From Lottia gigantea (taxonomy: Eukaryota; Mollusca; Gastropoda; Lottiidae): a DNA stretch of 64,000 nucleotides. A model generated the notes under the pieces. The model worked only from the letters and a program-made list of their open reading frames with translations, searched no databases and was not told the origin of the DNA. The translations under genes and the position numbers were made by a program. Positions 38,946 to 50,950 of this stretch are shown here, piece after piece; positions within the stretch are counted from its first letter, which is position 1; each line of letters starts with the position of its first letter. The DNA is taken from positions 1,920,281 through 1,984,280 of the forward strand of contig NW_008709614.1 in the NCBI RefSeq assembly GCF_000327385.1, written 5' to 3'.

Positions 38946-41900
38946 TAATACATGAGAAGTACAATTTTATATAATAATGTTTATTAAATACATTATGTGA
39001 CTCTGTTTAATACACCATAACATTGGGCCATTTTGTATATCTTAATACATCAGTAATCAGGACTTTATACAAAAGAAGTATTTCATAGGTTTTTATTATT
39101 TCATACAAGATAACTTTTTTCCTTTTTACGTTGCATAAATGCGTCAAAATGTGTACATTGGAGACTGATACTGAAAACAGTTTACTTCTAAAGAGGATTC
39201 TCTCTTTAAGATATATAAATATTGTGATAAGAAACCGTGATGACGATAGTATGCACACCTTTACACGTTATTTTCAGTATATGTTAAACTAACAAAAAAT
39301 TTAAATATTGAAATCGTGTTAAAAAAAAAGGTTTTGAAATATTTTATATAATGGAACATGTCTATAAGCGGCAGACTGAGATCTTGAATATGTCTTTAAC
39401 ATTTTAATCATCAAATGTTGTCTTGTGATTTCCAGCCTTAAAATGATACTTGGATATCGTGAATTTGCTGTATATCATATAAGATAACTATCATTTTGTG
39501 GTAAACTTGTGCTCTAAAAAGTTGTCTGTCCAACGATTATTATGACACCATTTTCAAAAGTCGTCAATATCTGACGTCATGGTTAATGGACCAATGATAA
39601 CTAACTTCATTAAATGATAGGGGGTGTGATTGACAGTTAACTGGATTCGATTTGGCTCGAGGCGGGATTACAGCCTAACAAGATGTTTATAAATAAACAG
39701 ATTTGTTAGGTGTGGTAATCTCGACTTAAAACATATTTGTGTCATGATCAGTAAGTCGTAATCTTTCTAATGATCAGAGAAGGACAATTAATGAAAAAAG
39801 TAAAAACGATAATTTTTGAACAGATGCAAGTAACAGTTAATCTTTTAACACACCCTCTGAGATAGTTCTACCTGTTCCCATCGTGTAATTTTCATTTCCA
39901 AACTATAGTTATGGACAAGGTGTTCAGACATCAGCAGACTTTCTGCCTTACAGGAAAAACACAAAACCAAGTCAATAATGATATGGTATGGTTAATTTGT
40001 TACTTTAATGGACGCCGTTAACTTAACCCACATACATATCCACAATCGTGTGTTAATGGAGTTTGGGAACGTCACATATTGATCAAGATTAAAAAATTAA
40101 GATATATTTTTGCTTGCCTTCAACGTTTGATTCTCATACCAGACACAGAGATACGATGGGGTTTTCTTCACATCTTATGTTGAGCAGTGAATAGGTCCAC
40201 CTCACATTAGAAACGTGAATATATGATGACAATCTTCTACGTTTTTTCATCTAAATTGACATCGTTTTAAATGTCAACAGTAAAGAACGGATAAGTATTA
40301 ATTCCACAACATTCATTTGATACGTCATTTTCAGGAAACATTGGAATAAGATGCTGTCAATTTGTATCACTTATTTTTATAGCTAAATGGTTTAACATAT
40401 CAAATATGTCACAAAGTTTAAGTGACAGAATTAATCCGGGGTTTAACAATGGTTAGATAGAGATCTATGTCACTTATCTAAGTGATCAGTTAATCTTTCT
40501 GAACTCTTACTTGGATTGTATTTTCAAAGTATGAATATACAATGACTTTTTAAAATAACTTTATACGTCTTCAAATATGCCATGTATTCTACGATACAGA
40601 ATTAACTAGAATACCTTTCTTAACTGCGATTAACTTAAAGTCTGACTTGCCTGATTCCTTTTTACAGATATTAAACTTTAAACTTTAAGATTTCGAAGTT
40701 TATGGTAAATAATCGCAGTACTTTTATCAAACAATGTTTCGACAAGGTTTCACTTGTCGTTTTGGAATGTTAACAAAGCAAAACTGAACTTGGCATGTTT
40801 GTACTTCGTCAACAATTGAGAACAAGAGTTGAAGTGATTGTTATCCATAAATTGTGTTATGTTTAATTCGCCAAATAGATTTAAACAGTTGTCATATTAG
40901 GGTTATATTGTATTCTTGTCTTTTTTTGAGAAAAGTAACGAAAATCGCCCATGTTTAAACCATGTTTTAGACTGAAAAAGTCGGACTTAAAATAATTCAA
41001 TAAGATTTGAATAAAATGATATTTCTACATCATCACGATACATTTTATATGATGATATTCGATATGTACAAGACTGGATGTCCTGCGGCAGTGCATGTAT
41101 TTTATTATTTATTAACCTTTGTATAATAATCATCATCAATAGCTCTGAATCAGTGATCATCAATGAAATACCGTCAGATTACATGTTGTTTTAAAAAACA
41201 TCGCTCTTTGTTACTGAGGCCAATGCAACGGAAAGGAATTTCATTTAAAAACTTGGGAAGCACGAAATCGTCAAAATATACATTGACGCAATGACTCTCG
41301 ATGAAGTTTCCCCATTTGAGATAATTAATTAATTTTTTTAAATATCAATCTTCAATTGAGTTCAGTTCAGTCCATTGGTATTCTTTGTACGATATGTCGA
41401 ATGTTTCATCTATCAGCATAATGAATACATTTTGTTTGTCGATTCGGTATTAAAACTTTGAAATTAACATTTGATATTGTGTTTATCAATTTGGTAGACA
41501 TGGCATAGTTATCAAACACCTGTTATCATTTAACGGTTTTGTTCACCAATTCTATTAAATGGAGAATCACCCTCAATAATAGATAATGATTTCCACTAAA
41601 ACTGTATCTATTAACGTGATATTGGCTATAGTTTATTAAAGTTAGAAAAGAGAATGGTTAGTAAGAGAACAGAGAGAGGTGATTGACAGTTGATGATTAA
41701 CAGGTGTAAAATACAGGTGATTTAAACAATAATATTTATTTATAGTCCTGTCTTTGTTTCAATTTGATCTGTTGAAATGAGAAGTTGTAACGTGAATAGA
41801 TGAACGGTATAGTGCCTGCAAGTCCTGATTGTACAAAACCACAATGTTATTAAAATCTATATTTTATCACAGAAACCATATTTCAAAATTCAAAAAATAT

Positions 41901-43600
41901 TTAATTTGCATTCCCTGGAATAGTCGAACTTGTGACGTCACTAAACCCAACAAAGATTATAGTAACGTAACGTATTTGTTAAAAACTCTCATGTCATGAC
42001 GAAACCCAGTCGTCTGTATATAACGGCAGCATGCGTTCATTTTAGTGATAAAATAGAGGACCGTGTGTCTAAAAACTCAAACGAAAACCAAAATGAACAG
42101 CGTTTTATTGGGATTATGATTTATTGATGAAATGTGAAGGAAATTCATAAAAAATCAAATAGATTTGTCCCCGGACCAGATGGCTAGCCAACTCCAGCAT
42201 ATGTTCTGTAGTATTCATATTCATAACCCCATTGTCTTGTTCTAGAATTTATTCACGACACCAGACATACCCTAAGAAATATTAAACAAATAATCTTCAA
42301 TGAAAGAAAAAAAAACTCAACTCTATTCTGACCAAATCGATAATTTTCATATAAAATTCAATTTGAATAACTCTTTTAATAGTTTAAATTATTATCATCT
42401 ATTTTTTATTGTCGTAAATGTCAAATCAAAAACAAACAAAAATCACTTGAATTGATTAATAGTGTCTGTTTTTCTTTGATCTTTTCTGGTCAGTTTGAAT
42501 GCAAAAAATAACCCCAAAGGTACACTACAGTTAAAGGTATTAATAGATGAGTCACATGGGGCGTTCAGGTATAAAGGCCAGGAGAGTAAATGGATGGAAA
42601 AAATAAAATCTAGCGAAAGTATAATGTTCAGTTGAAATAATGGATACTTAAATATCAGGACTCTCTGTCTGGTGAAATTTGCTGATGATTTGTCTGTTAT
42701 CTGCAAAAGTCACAACTCTTCACAGAAAAATAATGTAAAAGAAATGAAATTCATGTTCAGACGTTGATAAAGTGCTTCAAACTCGTAACAACTTCACCCT
42801 CACTCGTTTACCTTTCATTGTACCATATCCAACGAAATAGAAAATAACCAAACATACTTTCTTGATTTTTTTTAATAAATAGTTTTAACATCGAATAAAA
42901 ACAAATTTACAAACATTTCAACACAACAAACATTAACATTTTAAATTAAATAATATTCTATGTATATACAATATATTCATGGCACCCTTATCCTTTACTT
43001 TCTTTAATTATATGTTAATTTTTTCATTATAGAAATAATTCTAGATTTTCTATTTCATTTTAATTTTCAATAAAAATCTTTCAATAATTTCACAAAACGT
43101 ACAATTCTAAGCATCCAATAACTTCAAATATTTACAAAGTATCCAATATCGAAAATAACATTTAAAATTAAAAAAATATTCAAAGTTTATCTAAAATACA
43201 TAAAATACTATTTTGTAATATTTTTGTTATATCTAATTCATATATTTTGTCAAAAGGATGAACAAATTCCAGGCCAAATGAAATAAATCGAAAAATTAAA
43301 TAATATAGATGAAATATTATTGAATAAAGTTTTGTTAGTATTTGAATATCAAATCAAAATATCAATTTCGTTTAACAAATATTGTTGATAAGAAATCTAT
43401 AATTCATAACTTATTCACTGATTTTAAAATATTTCAATTTTTGTCTGATAATCAATACCGTTCGCGTCATCATTTTAATTTGAAAAAAAAAAATAACATA
43501 GATGAATTTAATTTTTTGAATTTCAACTTATGATCAATCAATTAATAGATAATTATTTTAAGGAAATTATATATAATTGTTGAAATAAGAATTGACTTGT
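38946..43600. other. Gene-poor region on the 3' side of Fezf
   Basis: No other coding exon is supportable. The stretch nearest 43600 should hold the Fezf 3' UTR on the minus strand; I could not pick a convincing AATAAA for it in the adjacent few hundred bases. Two perfect TGACGTCA sites lie at 39572-39579 and 41933-41940. Confidence 0.55.
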
Positions 43601-45085
43601 CTAAATTACAGAAGAGATTTTATGCAATAACGATGCAGCATTCGCACCAAACATGTAGGGGTTGAATAAATTCCTCTGACATCCTATAGCCGAGTGGGAC
43701 AATAATGTGGGTCGGGCGAGAAATGCCGAGTGGGGACTGAGAGTAGAGTTGGTGTATAAACTATTGGGGGAGGGCATGTTAGATTGTGAAGCCGGGGGAG
43801 AAGACGAGTTCTGACTACTAGGGCTCGGTAATTGGGTTCCTTCATGCAATTTTCTAATATGTTTCTTTAAATCAAAATTTCTACAGAAACCTTTGCCACA
43901 TATAACGCACGTGAAAGGTTTCTTGTCATTATGCGTGTGCATATGAAAGGTTAGATTGTATATTTGATGGAATGCCTTGTTACATATAGTACATTTATAT
44001 TGTTTCTCTATACTGTGAGTTAGTTTGTGGTTTTTGTAATTACCTTTTTGATGGAAACCTTTACCACAATATTCACAGGTAAAAGGTTTGTAGCCATTGT
44101 GTATGCGCATGTGAGTATTAAGGGTGGAACTTCTATTAAAAGCCTTACCACAAGTCGCACATTTATGGGGTTTCTCCTGTGTGTGGATTATTTTATGTCG
44201 ACAGAGGGTACTGGCTTGTCGAAATCCTTTACCACATATTTTACAGACAAATGGACGTGCTCCTGTATGAACGGGCATGTGGCGAGTCAGGTTGTAATGT
44301 GCATTGAAAACTTTACCACATTCTTGACAAGTAAATGTTTTCTGAGATTTGTTAATCACTTTTTTACTCTTCATTATATCATCCTCGTTTAGCGAACAGT
44401 TTTTATCAGAATTACTCGAACTATCCAGTGATGTGTTTAATTTCGGTTCGTAATTTTTTTCAACCACACTTTCTTCGTCTTTTCTCTCAGAAATAGTCAA
44501 TGGCTCAGTCATCTTTTCTTTAAAGTTTGCAACTCTGTCTGTTCGGGGTGAATGTTCTTGTTGAAGACTTGCCGCTACTCTTTGTTGAGTTAATAACTGT
44601 TGCATATTGGAATATTTTAAAAGTTCCAAATTTGAGTAGAGTCTTTCTTTAGTCGCAGTCAATCCAGTCTGATGTAACATAGAGTAATTTCGTAACAATT
44701 GAGCATGATACTCATCATAGTTGGATCTAGGTAGAGAAAATGCTGGATGGAAATATGGATGAAATCTGGAAGAACTCAAATCCATGGATTCTCTCTGTGG
44801 GTTTGAAAATAAACTCCGAATCGCAGAATGTTCAGTGGAGTATAAAGTATTTCCAAAACTAGAACCAGGAAAAGCGGGAACTGTTATTGGACTGCGTTTT
44901 TCTGGAGAATGGATGTTGGATCTGGGTGAAAGTTCAGACTCGTTGCTGAGTGGAGATTCTGAATTTCGTGGCGAACTTTGTACTTTACATCGTTTTGGGC
45001 TGGGTTCCATTATTCTGTCTATTGAAAATGCTAATTTTGGTTTGGTCACCACTGGTTGACTTTCAGCTTCAGTTTTATTTTCCAT
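43601..45085 (-). CDS. Fezf: Fez-family zinc-finger transcription factor (Fezf), complete
   Basis: A sequence-specific nuclear repressor; in animals Fez proteins pattern the forebrain and specify neuronal fates. The 494-residue product has the Fez hallmarks: an Eh1 Groucho-binding motif LAFSIDRIM at residues 18-26, a Ser/Pro-rich middle, and six C2H2 fingers at about 251-273, 279-301, 307-329, 335-357, 363-385 and 391-414, all with intact Cys and His. Fingers and linkers ([27 protein letters not shown]) match vertebrate FEZF1/2 almost residue for residue. Length is close to human FEZF1/2 (about 460-475). The start has a good context (CAAAATGGAA) and precedes Eh1 by 17 residues as in relatives. 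The whole coding region is in one exon, unlike vertebrates. A 3' splice site sits 46 bases upstream of the ATG, so a 5' untranslated exon is likely. Confidence 0.96.
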   Translation of the reverse strand: MENKTEAESQPVVTKPKLAFSIDRIMEPSPKRCKVQSSPRNSESPLSNESELSPRSNIHSPEKRSPITVPAFPGSSFGNTLYSTEHSAIRSLFSNPQRESMDLSSSRFHPYFHPAFSLPRSNYDEYHAQLLRNYSMLHQTGLTATKERLYSNLELLKYSNMQQLLTQQRVAASLQQEHSPRTDRVANFKEKMTEPLTISERKDEESVVEKNYEPKLNTSLDSSSNSDKNCSLNEDDIMKSKKVINKSQKTFTCQECGKVFNAHYNLTRHMPVHTGARPFVCKICGKGFRQASTLCRHKIIHTQEKPHKCATCGKAFNRSSTLNTHMRIHNGYKPFTCEYCGKGFHQKGNYKNHKLTHSIEKQYKCTICNKAFHQIYNLTFHMHTHNDKKPFTCVICGKGFCRNFDLKKHIRKLHEGTQLPSPSSQNSSSPPASQSNMPSPNSLYTNSTLSPHSAFLARPTLLSHSAIGCQRNLFNPYMFGANAASLLHKISSVI

Positions 45086-45131
45086 TTTGAAATTCTTATC
45101 GTTTCTCGTATATATATATTTCCACGGGTAT
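45086..45131 (-). other. Fezf: Fezf 5' UTR part of the coding exon
   Basis: On the minus strand a polypyrimidine tract TTTCTTTTTTCAG ends at 45132, giving a strong 3' splice site immediately before this 46-base leader. Confidence 0.6.
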
Positions 45132-46413
45132 CTGAAAAAAGAAATACATTAATTTGCTTTGGTGAATTTTAAAGAAACAGGTTCATTATTCTAATATATA
45201 AATCCCTAAAATCAAATATATTGAGAATAAAATTTCCTAAATATAAACTCTAAAACAAGCTACAGCTTGTATTTGAATACTACTAATTTAATATATAGTC
45301 GAGTTTCTCCAAATTCACAATCTCAAAAAAATATTGATAATTATAACAAATATAGTGGAGTTTACATTAACGTCTGAAGCATCATTAAAATTGCTCATTT
45401 GATAATTAAAAATCTGTGTTATTTAATAGTAAAAATCAATAAAATCCTTTCCAAATTCAAAAACCGGAAAAACCGAACAATTTTTCAAGTAGGTCGAAGT
45501 TTACAGATATTTTTCAAGTGTTATTTTAAAGAAAATCCATTATTTAAATCGATCAACGGATATGAAAATGAACAGCTAAATAAAGAAACGCGAAAATTTC
45601 CTTTTTATTATAAGAAAATGGATACTTTCAAAGAAATGAATGGAAAATTGTTTTTTAAAAAAAGAACAATGTTAATGAATATCAAGGGATTTAGAATTAT
45701 TTCAGTTTTTACAGAAACTCTTTCAATAAAGATATTGATTAATTAAGTCTTATAGAGGATAATTTATTTTATACAACAAAACTGAATGGTTCCGTTTCCA
45801 AAATGGTTTAATATCTTCATCTAAACTGAACATATCAAGACATCTAAATCAAACTGTTCAAATAGTTTTATAGTTTATTTACTTTATGCTTTATTTTACA
45901 TATCTCAATTTTGACGTCATGGGCACTATATTTAACAATGAAAATATTTTGTTAGTTTAAATCTAAAATTACTATTACTGTGGCAATCTGTAATTTTGTT
46001 TAACAACAAATCATCAATTGTAATTATTCACAAGTATGCATTTTTTCAAAAGAAATATTCAGAATTGACATGAAATATTTCAATTTCCTAAAAGCGAAAC
46101 AGCTTAGAAAAATATGATTTGTGCCAGAAAGATAATGATGCTATAGCAAAACTGGGTAATATTTTCTTTCTCGAGATTTTCTGTTATTTGGTTTTAAAAA
46201 AGTTATTGTGATAAAAAATTTTTTATTGATTTAAAATTTGCATTCAATTCGAAGCATTAAGCTAAATTTTAAATACATGTTTATTCATCAAAAAACATTG
46301 AATTTTGTACCCCTTCATGATAATCGTGAAGTTTTGTAATATTTCAAGGTATGTAATGATAAAAAGCTTTGTCACTGACAAAGCTTGAAATCGAAAATCT
46401 CTGAATTGCTTAC
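45132..46413 (-). other. Fezf: Probable Fezf 5' UTR intron
   Basis: Bounded on the minus strand by CAG|GTAAGC at 46414/46413 and TTTTTTCAG at 45132. The interval has no other strong gene signal; a plus-strand 115-codon Lys/Phe/Ile-rich frame inside it looks like AT-rich noise. A perfect TGACGTCA lies at 45912-45919. Confidence 0.45.
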
Positions 46414-46520
46414 CTGTATTTCTAGTCTCTCATATCCAATTCAAACCAGCTTCAAATATCCAAAATATCACAAAGTAATGCAGGTAATGTTTACTGTTGT
46501 AAGCTAAAAGGTATCGAGTT
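46414..46520 (-). other. Fezf: Candidate non-coding first exon of Fezf
   Basis: Upstream of the GTAAGC donor on the minus strand. The 5' limit is not visible: there is no TATA box. The right-hand coordinate is a guess. Confidence 0.3.
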
Positions 46521-46752
46521 TGTAAGAATACTTGTGTTAAATCAAGAAAAAAGGTACAAACTAGTGTGCTTGACGATGACAGTTAAAATAATGTTGTTAG
46601 TTGGCGATTCCAGTGATTTATATTCTCTCGGCCATCATTTCAATCAAATATTCAAAACAATAACCAACATATTAATCAAACTCGGCCTTTCAATACTTCC
46701 AAATTCTTCCATTTTTACGGGTGTTGAAAAGCTCACTGAGATCACAAGTTGA

Positions 46753-46800
46753 CCAATCGTAAGCCAGCTAACCTAGCAGTCCCTTCACTAATAGACCAAT
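46753..46800 (+). promoter_or_regulatory. Two CCAAT boxes upstream of the candidate Fezf first exon
   Basis: GACCAATCG (CCAAT at 46753-46757) and GACCAATCA (CCAAT at 46796-46800) both match the NF-Y consensus and are 43 bp apart, about 340-390 bp upstream of the putative donor. CCAAT boxes act in either orientation. Confidence 0.35.
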
Positions 46801-49800
46801 CAACGACAGGCATTCATTACTGCCGACTTTTCATACTCCTATTGTGTGAAGATTTAATGGGAGTGGCCTCTTCCTCATCACTGGGCGTGGTTCATTTTAG
46901 ATTGACGTACTTACAGTGTTTAATCCCCATGTCGCTAAGCTCATCATGTTAAACGATGATTGTTATTGAATAGAGGGTTATTTTCTGCCTGTATTGTCAA
47001 TTATAATCATAATTTTAATGTAAACACTTTGATAAGCTCGTTATTTGATGCTTTTTTCAACCTTACACTAATTTCAACTGGAGTTTCTATACCTAAATAG
47101 GCATTTTCAAAAGTAAATAGGATTTTAACTCGAGGCGCTTCCCAGGCTGTTTTATTCAACTCGCACCTTAACTAGTTGATATAAAATATTTATATAAACT
47201 CGAATAATGACAAGGAATATTATACATCATGTATGCGACACACAAATGGACAAAACTTTTATTATAATTTGGTCGCTTTTCGATGTCTGAGAAAAAATGA
47301 TTATTATGACGAGACACGATTTTCGTAAAAAAAAAAAAAGGGTGGTGGTATTTTTTGTGAAAAGATTTTAATTGACGATCGAAATCGTTAATATTCTATA
47401 GTAGATAATATCCAGTAAATTTAAAATGTTTATAATCCACTCGGTTAGTGTCGCTTTGTGCCGTTTAGTGTCGTTTAACTCTGTAAATCCGCGATAAAAA
47501 TATCCAAATTGAATCAGAGAAATTGGTAGATTTATTTTGGCATGATTAGATAATAATAAATATTATGAATCTCCTACATGGGTTTGTAATTCAGTTAGAA
47601 TCTTCAAATCCACGTGTTTAATCGGTTTAAGGTATTAAGTTATTATTGCTGGTGTAAATGAGCCGATTAGGAATGTCACCCACAAGTGCCTCATACTGTT
47701 CTGTCACTTTCTAAACGAGAATGATAAAAAAGATACACATTTTCACTGAAAACCTGCAAATTTTAACAGGGATTTGGTTTTAATTCCGATCATTTATAAT
47801 TGAAGTGAACTTTTCCCATGTCAGACTATTGGGTACTTTGGTCTGTATCTTCATCCCTATATTTAATGATGACGTTTAAGGCTTTAGTTGAAAATGTGTT
47901 ATAAGCCAGTTTAAATCCAAAACTCATCAGTTTTCCCATGTGAACGATCCCTCAGTTTTTAGAAACCGGTGCATTTGCATGATAGACCTATACATTCTGA
48001 AGGCAAAATGAAAATTTGACCAAAACCTGATATGTATGCCTATGTATATTGACAAAGATTGTCCATCGTTTGCTTAATCTAAATGTTTGCATGTGATTTA
48101 TTTTTTAAAATAATACTGTAAAACATGATGATGCCAATTTCTCCCTTTCAACTTTCATTATGCACGAATAAGGAACAGAAAACTTAAAATTCATTTCATT
48201 TCAGATGATTCATTTTGGTTGACATAAATTATCATATTCATATTACAAGGTGTCGTTCGAACCCCTATTTAAACGTTTCGATTTATCTTTTAAGCTATAT
48301 TTTATCATCATGGCTCCTAATATAAAGAAATCGGAACACAGTGGTGGCGAGGGTCCAACTCTCAGTTTTCATAAGTAGAAATGAATTATCACCATCATAG
48401 TTTTGAAAACCTCGAAGACAAATATCCAAGGTTACTAACCTCGGATTGTGGAAGATGTCATGTTAGTATCTTCTACTTGAGGTTACAAGGTGAACAAATA
48501 CCTCCCTAATACCAGATAATAATTATAGATTTTTACACCGAAAGTGATGAAACAAATCCAGATTAAAATAATCCGCATTGAGCATCTTGTTAACCTCATA
48601 TTTTCCCATGTGAAAAGCTCGTGAAAGTAAGGTTTTTTATCTTAAAAAGGTCTATTTGACTAAATTTACTACATTTGTTTTAATAAAGTGACACCAAACC
48701 TTTTTACATTCGACTTATTTTGTTTTATAATAACCAAAAGTTTTTTCGAAAATTTTAAAAGGATCCGACTTGTGTTGAGATCTTGGTAAAATTCAAAAAT
48801 AAAATACTGTTAAAAAAATAATAAGCGGAATATACATCATTCTGTCTATTGTTACTTGACTGAGGTAACGTGTAGGGTTATATCAATACCACAACAAGCC
48901 AGAGGAAAGTATCATGGAATTTTTACGATCTATTATGAGAGTTGATGGAATAAGGTCATGGCTTTAAAATTAATGGGATTAAAATTGAAATATGTAACCT
49001 CTTCTTTAATAATTTCCAATCACAAATATTGATTTCGTGCTATGAATTAAAATTGTAAAAAAAAAAGATTTGAAAATTTATCAATTGATCAATATCTGTT
49101 GATTTTAGATTGATCATGGTTTCATGGCATGGTAGGACTATATGCAATACATAACTTCCGGAAAAGGGGTGGGAGTATGTTTGAATATTCTTGTGAAATA
49201 GTTGCGAAGCTACTTGATGTAACTGGAGTTTAACTCCACAGTTCAGAGGCAATGTAAAAAATTCATTCTGGGTCGTAATGGGTCAAGTTATATTTGAGAT
49301 AATTCTAAAAAGTATTCTCCCAGTATTGTATTGGTTAGAGGTAGGTTCTACCAGATGATAAAAATAAAACACGAAAACAGACACAGTTGTATGGACATTA
49401 TTATGGCCCTTCAAAGACAAATTCTATTGTTTTCCTTCATGATCCTTTAATAACAATCTCAGATTGTTCCGTGACGCTTATTTTTACCATTTACTCAAAT
49501 CAAATAAAACGAAATAGATGCCTGCATCAAACGCTTATTGCGCATGTCCCTGTCAGGACAGCGTGTGAGAAACGTGCCTCTTGTACTGAAGAGTTTCAAA
49601 TCTCGCGCTGACCATCTGGTGTAAAAATTGGCGGGAGATTATTAAAGTCGCGCCTCTTTTCTTTTCAATTGTTCTTCAATAAATAGTTCCAACATGGTTG
49701 TGTTTCAGCACCATATGGAAAGTAGAATTATTAATTTGGAAACATTGGAAAAGAGACGTGAAAATCGTTAAACAGAGTATTTGAGGGAATTTAAGAGAGG

Positions 49801-50594
49801 TTTGTATTGATCGTGAATATGATCTGTCGCAGAAGAAAGGTCGAACTTGGTTGGCACTTAGACTCGACTCTCTAATACCGTTAATATCTAAACATATGTC
49901 TTTATTACCATAGAGGAGATTACAAGAGGGCGCCGCAGTCAGGGGACATATTGCTCATTCTGTTTATCACCTATTCCACGTGTCATTAGTTGTCTTGGTC
50001 ACGTGAATCGATGTCACATTTTTGTCAGTAATGCCGGTAACAGACGACCAGCGCAGCGCCTTTCTACAGGTACACGTCTGTTTCTTAAATTGACTCCCGG
50101 ATTTCATTGATCAGATGAACTAATCCATTCATACATTTTTTTTAATCTAAAGGCAATTCTTGACATACACAAAAATGTTCTGATTCCGTTGAAAGAAAAC
50201 ATCAGGACCATTCTAATTATCCAGCGGTTCATTTTTTTTTATTGTATTACTATGTGTAATCTTTAAAGAGAGAAGTTTTTAGGTATTTACAATATCTGGA
50301 ATCAGCAATTAATTTTGTAATATAGACAGATTGCCAACAAAGGCTGCTCTTTTTTCTTCTATCTAATCTTAACTAGTACTACATTGTTTAATAGGAACAT
50401 TCTCATAAAAGTGTAAGAGAAAACTGATGCATTTTTTTCAATTATTGATTTGGAAAAAGACTAAAGATTAAGGGGGCTTAACTCTCTGCGGTTTATTCAC
50501 AGTAGGTGTTCGGTTTGATTTTAGATATAAATTCATTATTATTCATTTGAGTTAAAGTCAATATAATAGGTGAAATGAATAGAAAAATACAGAT
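46801..50594. other. Intergenic between Fezf and beta-tubulin, left part
   Basis: No gene is supportable. Two very short frames have good start contexts (48310-48378, 22 residues; 49694-49771, 25 residues). A GC-richer patch at 49600-49650 has GGCGGGAGA, and a CTCF-like string lies at 49918-49935. Confidence 0.5.
49918..49935 (+). promoter_or_regulatory. CTCF-like motif
   Basis: GATTACAAGAGGGCGCCG fits about 10 of 13 positions of the CTCF core. It lies between the two genes of the window, where an insulator would be plausible. The match is by eye only. Confidence 0.25.
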
Positions 50595-50950
50595 TAAAGG
50601 GACAGGACGGCCATTTTTTTGACCAATCATACTTTAGTCTTTGAAACTGGAATTTTTTTTAGCTGAGAATCAATAATAGTATTCACCGTCAAAATTTGAG
50701 CCTTCAAATCCTTGTGTGTCCAGAATTATCTGTGTTTGAATGTTAAAATGACGACTCGTCAATTTAAGATACTCTGTGATATATAGAAAAACATATATAG
50801 AAATAGTGAGTAAAATTCCTAGTTTGAAGTATTTTTAATGGAATTCTATGATTTTCGTACATTTCTAGTACTCCTGAAGACTATTCACATATATTCAAGA
50901 ATAAAATCAACCCCCCAAAATGTCACAAATCCAGGCGACTGTGTCTGACA
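50595..50950 (+). mobile_element. MITE-like repeat, copy B
   Basis: Left end TAAAGGGACAG is the inverse of the right end of copy A (35097-35107). The shared interior includes AAATTTGAGCCTTCAAATCC and TGTGTTTGAATGTTAAAATG. It is longer than copy A by about 100 bases because of indels. No coding capacity. Confidence 0.7.

Noticed and set aside
44027-45059. Plus-strand frames of 121 and 91 codons opposite Fezf
   Set aside because: Shadows of the Fezf coding strand; the Fezf frame has six intact zinc fingers.
45399-45746. 115-codon plus-strand frame
   Set aside because: Lys/Phe/Ile/Asn composition typical of translated AT-rich DNA; lies in the probable Fezf 5' intron.
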